From Chthonomonas sp. UBA2785 (lineage in GTDB: Bacteria; Armatimonadota; Fimbriimonadia; Fimbriimonadales; Fimbriimonadaceae): DNA of 13,166 nt. Below the pieces are notes generated by a model. It was not told the DNA's origin and searched no databases. It worked only from the letters and a program-made list of their open reading frames with translations. Positions 12,532 to 13,166 of this stretch are shown here, one piece after another; the stretch's first letter is position 1; each line of letters opens with the position of its first letter. The stretch lies in NCBI GenBank assembly GCA_002352215.1, contig DEIB01000018.1:1-13166 (forward strand). Direction: 5' to 3'. The translations under genes were made by a program, and so were the position numbers.

Positions 12532-13096
12532 AGGCGAATGGCCAAACCAACACCGTCAAAGTATCCGGGCGAACCACTATTGTTAATAACGGCGCGTCCG
12601 TAAACTCCGTCGTCCGTCGAGAAATTCCAAGCCAACCAGGTGTCGGTCGCAGATTGCGCCATCAGCCAATAGTTCTGGACCGCCGTAACGGTCCAACCCG
12701 CGTCGCTGACGTCGCGCGTGATGACTTCCGTACCCGCACCGAACGAGCCCGTGTTCACGGTGGTGACGTAATAGCTGTCAATTTGCGAACCCAGCGTATC
12801 GCTGTTGTCCGCGTAGAGGCGCATCGTGACCTGGGGCGTGCCCGTAACGTGGCCCATGGCAATCAACATTTGAGCGACTGAACCGGAACTACCGGCCTGA
12901 AACTGAGAGCTCTGGCTGACGTCACTCGCTAACATCCCCCCGAGCCCAGAAATCGTTGCCCCTAGACCCGAATTGTAGGTGTCACCGCTTCAAAAGGTGT
13001 TTGCGAACACCTGTGCGGACGACAAAGACGCGGCGGCAAGCCCAAAACCAATCCATACTAGCTTCATGTAAGCTTCAGTACAGATTGCACTCAAAA

Positions 13097-13110
13097 GTTG
13101 CTGCTGCAAC
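13097..13110. repeat. Small inverted repeat upstream of PEP-CTERM gene 3
   Basis: GTTGC (13097-13101) and GCAAC (13106-13110) are separated by TGCT, about 30 bp upstream of the ATG. It may be an operator half-site pair or chance. Nothing else is recognisable in 13068-13166. Confidence 0.3.
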
Positions 13111-13166
13111 AACGATATTCATTGCGCTAGCAACGATCTCTCGTATTTTTACGGGGACGCCCGGAA

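Larger units (their letters stand above)
12387..13067 (-). pseudogene. PEP-CTERM surface protein, paralog 3, interrupted by an in-frame TGA
   Basis: Reading the minus strand from ATG 13067 gives a good signal peptide (MKLVWIGFGLAAASLSSAQ) and then VFANTF, followed by a TGA at codon 26 (12990-12992). Then SGDTYNSGLGATISG continues in the same frame. The intact paralogs have Gly at this site (NTFGSGDTYN, NTFGAGDSYS), so one G-to-T change in a GGA codon explains the stop. The rest of the domain is intact, with AQMLIAMGHVTGTPQVTMRLYADNSDTLG and TEVITRDVSDAGW, through VPEP and RRRR. Instead of stopping there, it adds about 23 residues that run through the hairpin at 12399-12430. Internal re-initiation at Met45 (12935) would lack a signal peptide and give a useless product. 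A base-calling error remains possible for the TGA. Confidence 0.85.

Noticed and set aside
12990..12992. TGA read as glycine or selenocysteine in PEP-CTERM paralog 3
   Set aside because: TGA is a normal stop in this window (10358-10360, 10766-10768), and no SECIS-like element or conserved Cys/Sec site is seen; the paralogs have Gly. A point mutation or base error is simpler.
10919..13067. PEP-CTERM array as a CRISPR or mobile-element repeat region
   Set aside because: The repeats are 60-bp coding blocks about 760 bp apart within genes. There are no short regularly spaced units, terminal inverted repeats or transposase.

Overview
The window is GC-rich bacterial chromosomal DNA that is almost fully coding: 13 intact or partial protein genes plus one broken gene. 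Three PEP-CTERM surface proteins end in VPEP, a hydrophobic stretch and an Arg cluster. Several genes start 6-7 nt after a -10-like box, which implies leaderless mRNAs. PNPase carries a long Arg/Gly/Asp tail. Together these suggest a deep-branching, exosortase-bearing, probably diderm lineage, with Armatimonadota (Fimbriimonas-like) as my best guess. No marker in the window proves this.

Layout. Positions 1-332 (-) hold the 5' part of gpsA. It diverges from rpsO (560-841) and pnp (873-3371), which keep the widespread rpsO-pnp order; rpsO has a structured leader, and a clear intrinsic terminator follows pnp at 3393-3429. Next come an esterase with an N-terminal early-set domain (3452-4426) and a drug-type MFS transporter (4502-5752). 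These face an unrecognised membrane-anchored two-domain protein (5757-6662, -) and acs, acetyl-CoA synthetase (6724-8736, -). Diverging from acs are a double-VOC glyoxalase-like protein (8801-9463), an unrecognised 159-residue protein (9504-9983) and a DUF4870-type membrane protein (9995-10360).

The most interesting part is 10367-10903, which looks like a self-contained metal-response unit. A perfect 13-2-13 palindrome lies across the -35/-10 promoter. A Cys-rich ArsR-family repressor appears to be translated from the first transcribed base. Abutting its stop codon, behind an ideal Shine-Dalgarno sequence, is a 26-residue gene with nine cysteines (10769-10849) that looks like a very small metallothionein. 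A strong hairpin closes the unit. The likely logic is that metal releases the repressor and both regulator and metal-binding peptide are made.

The right end (10919-13067, -) is a tandem array of three paralogous PEP-CTERM genes sharing a near-identical DNA block for the sorting tail. The third has a TGA just after the signal peptide and a tail that runs through its own terminator hairpin, so it appears to be decaying. No gene-free stretch exceeds 300 bases. The largest is 333-559, holding the gpsA/rpsO promoters and the rpsO leader. I see no tRNA, rRNA, CRISPR array, insertion sequence or origin.
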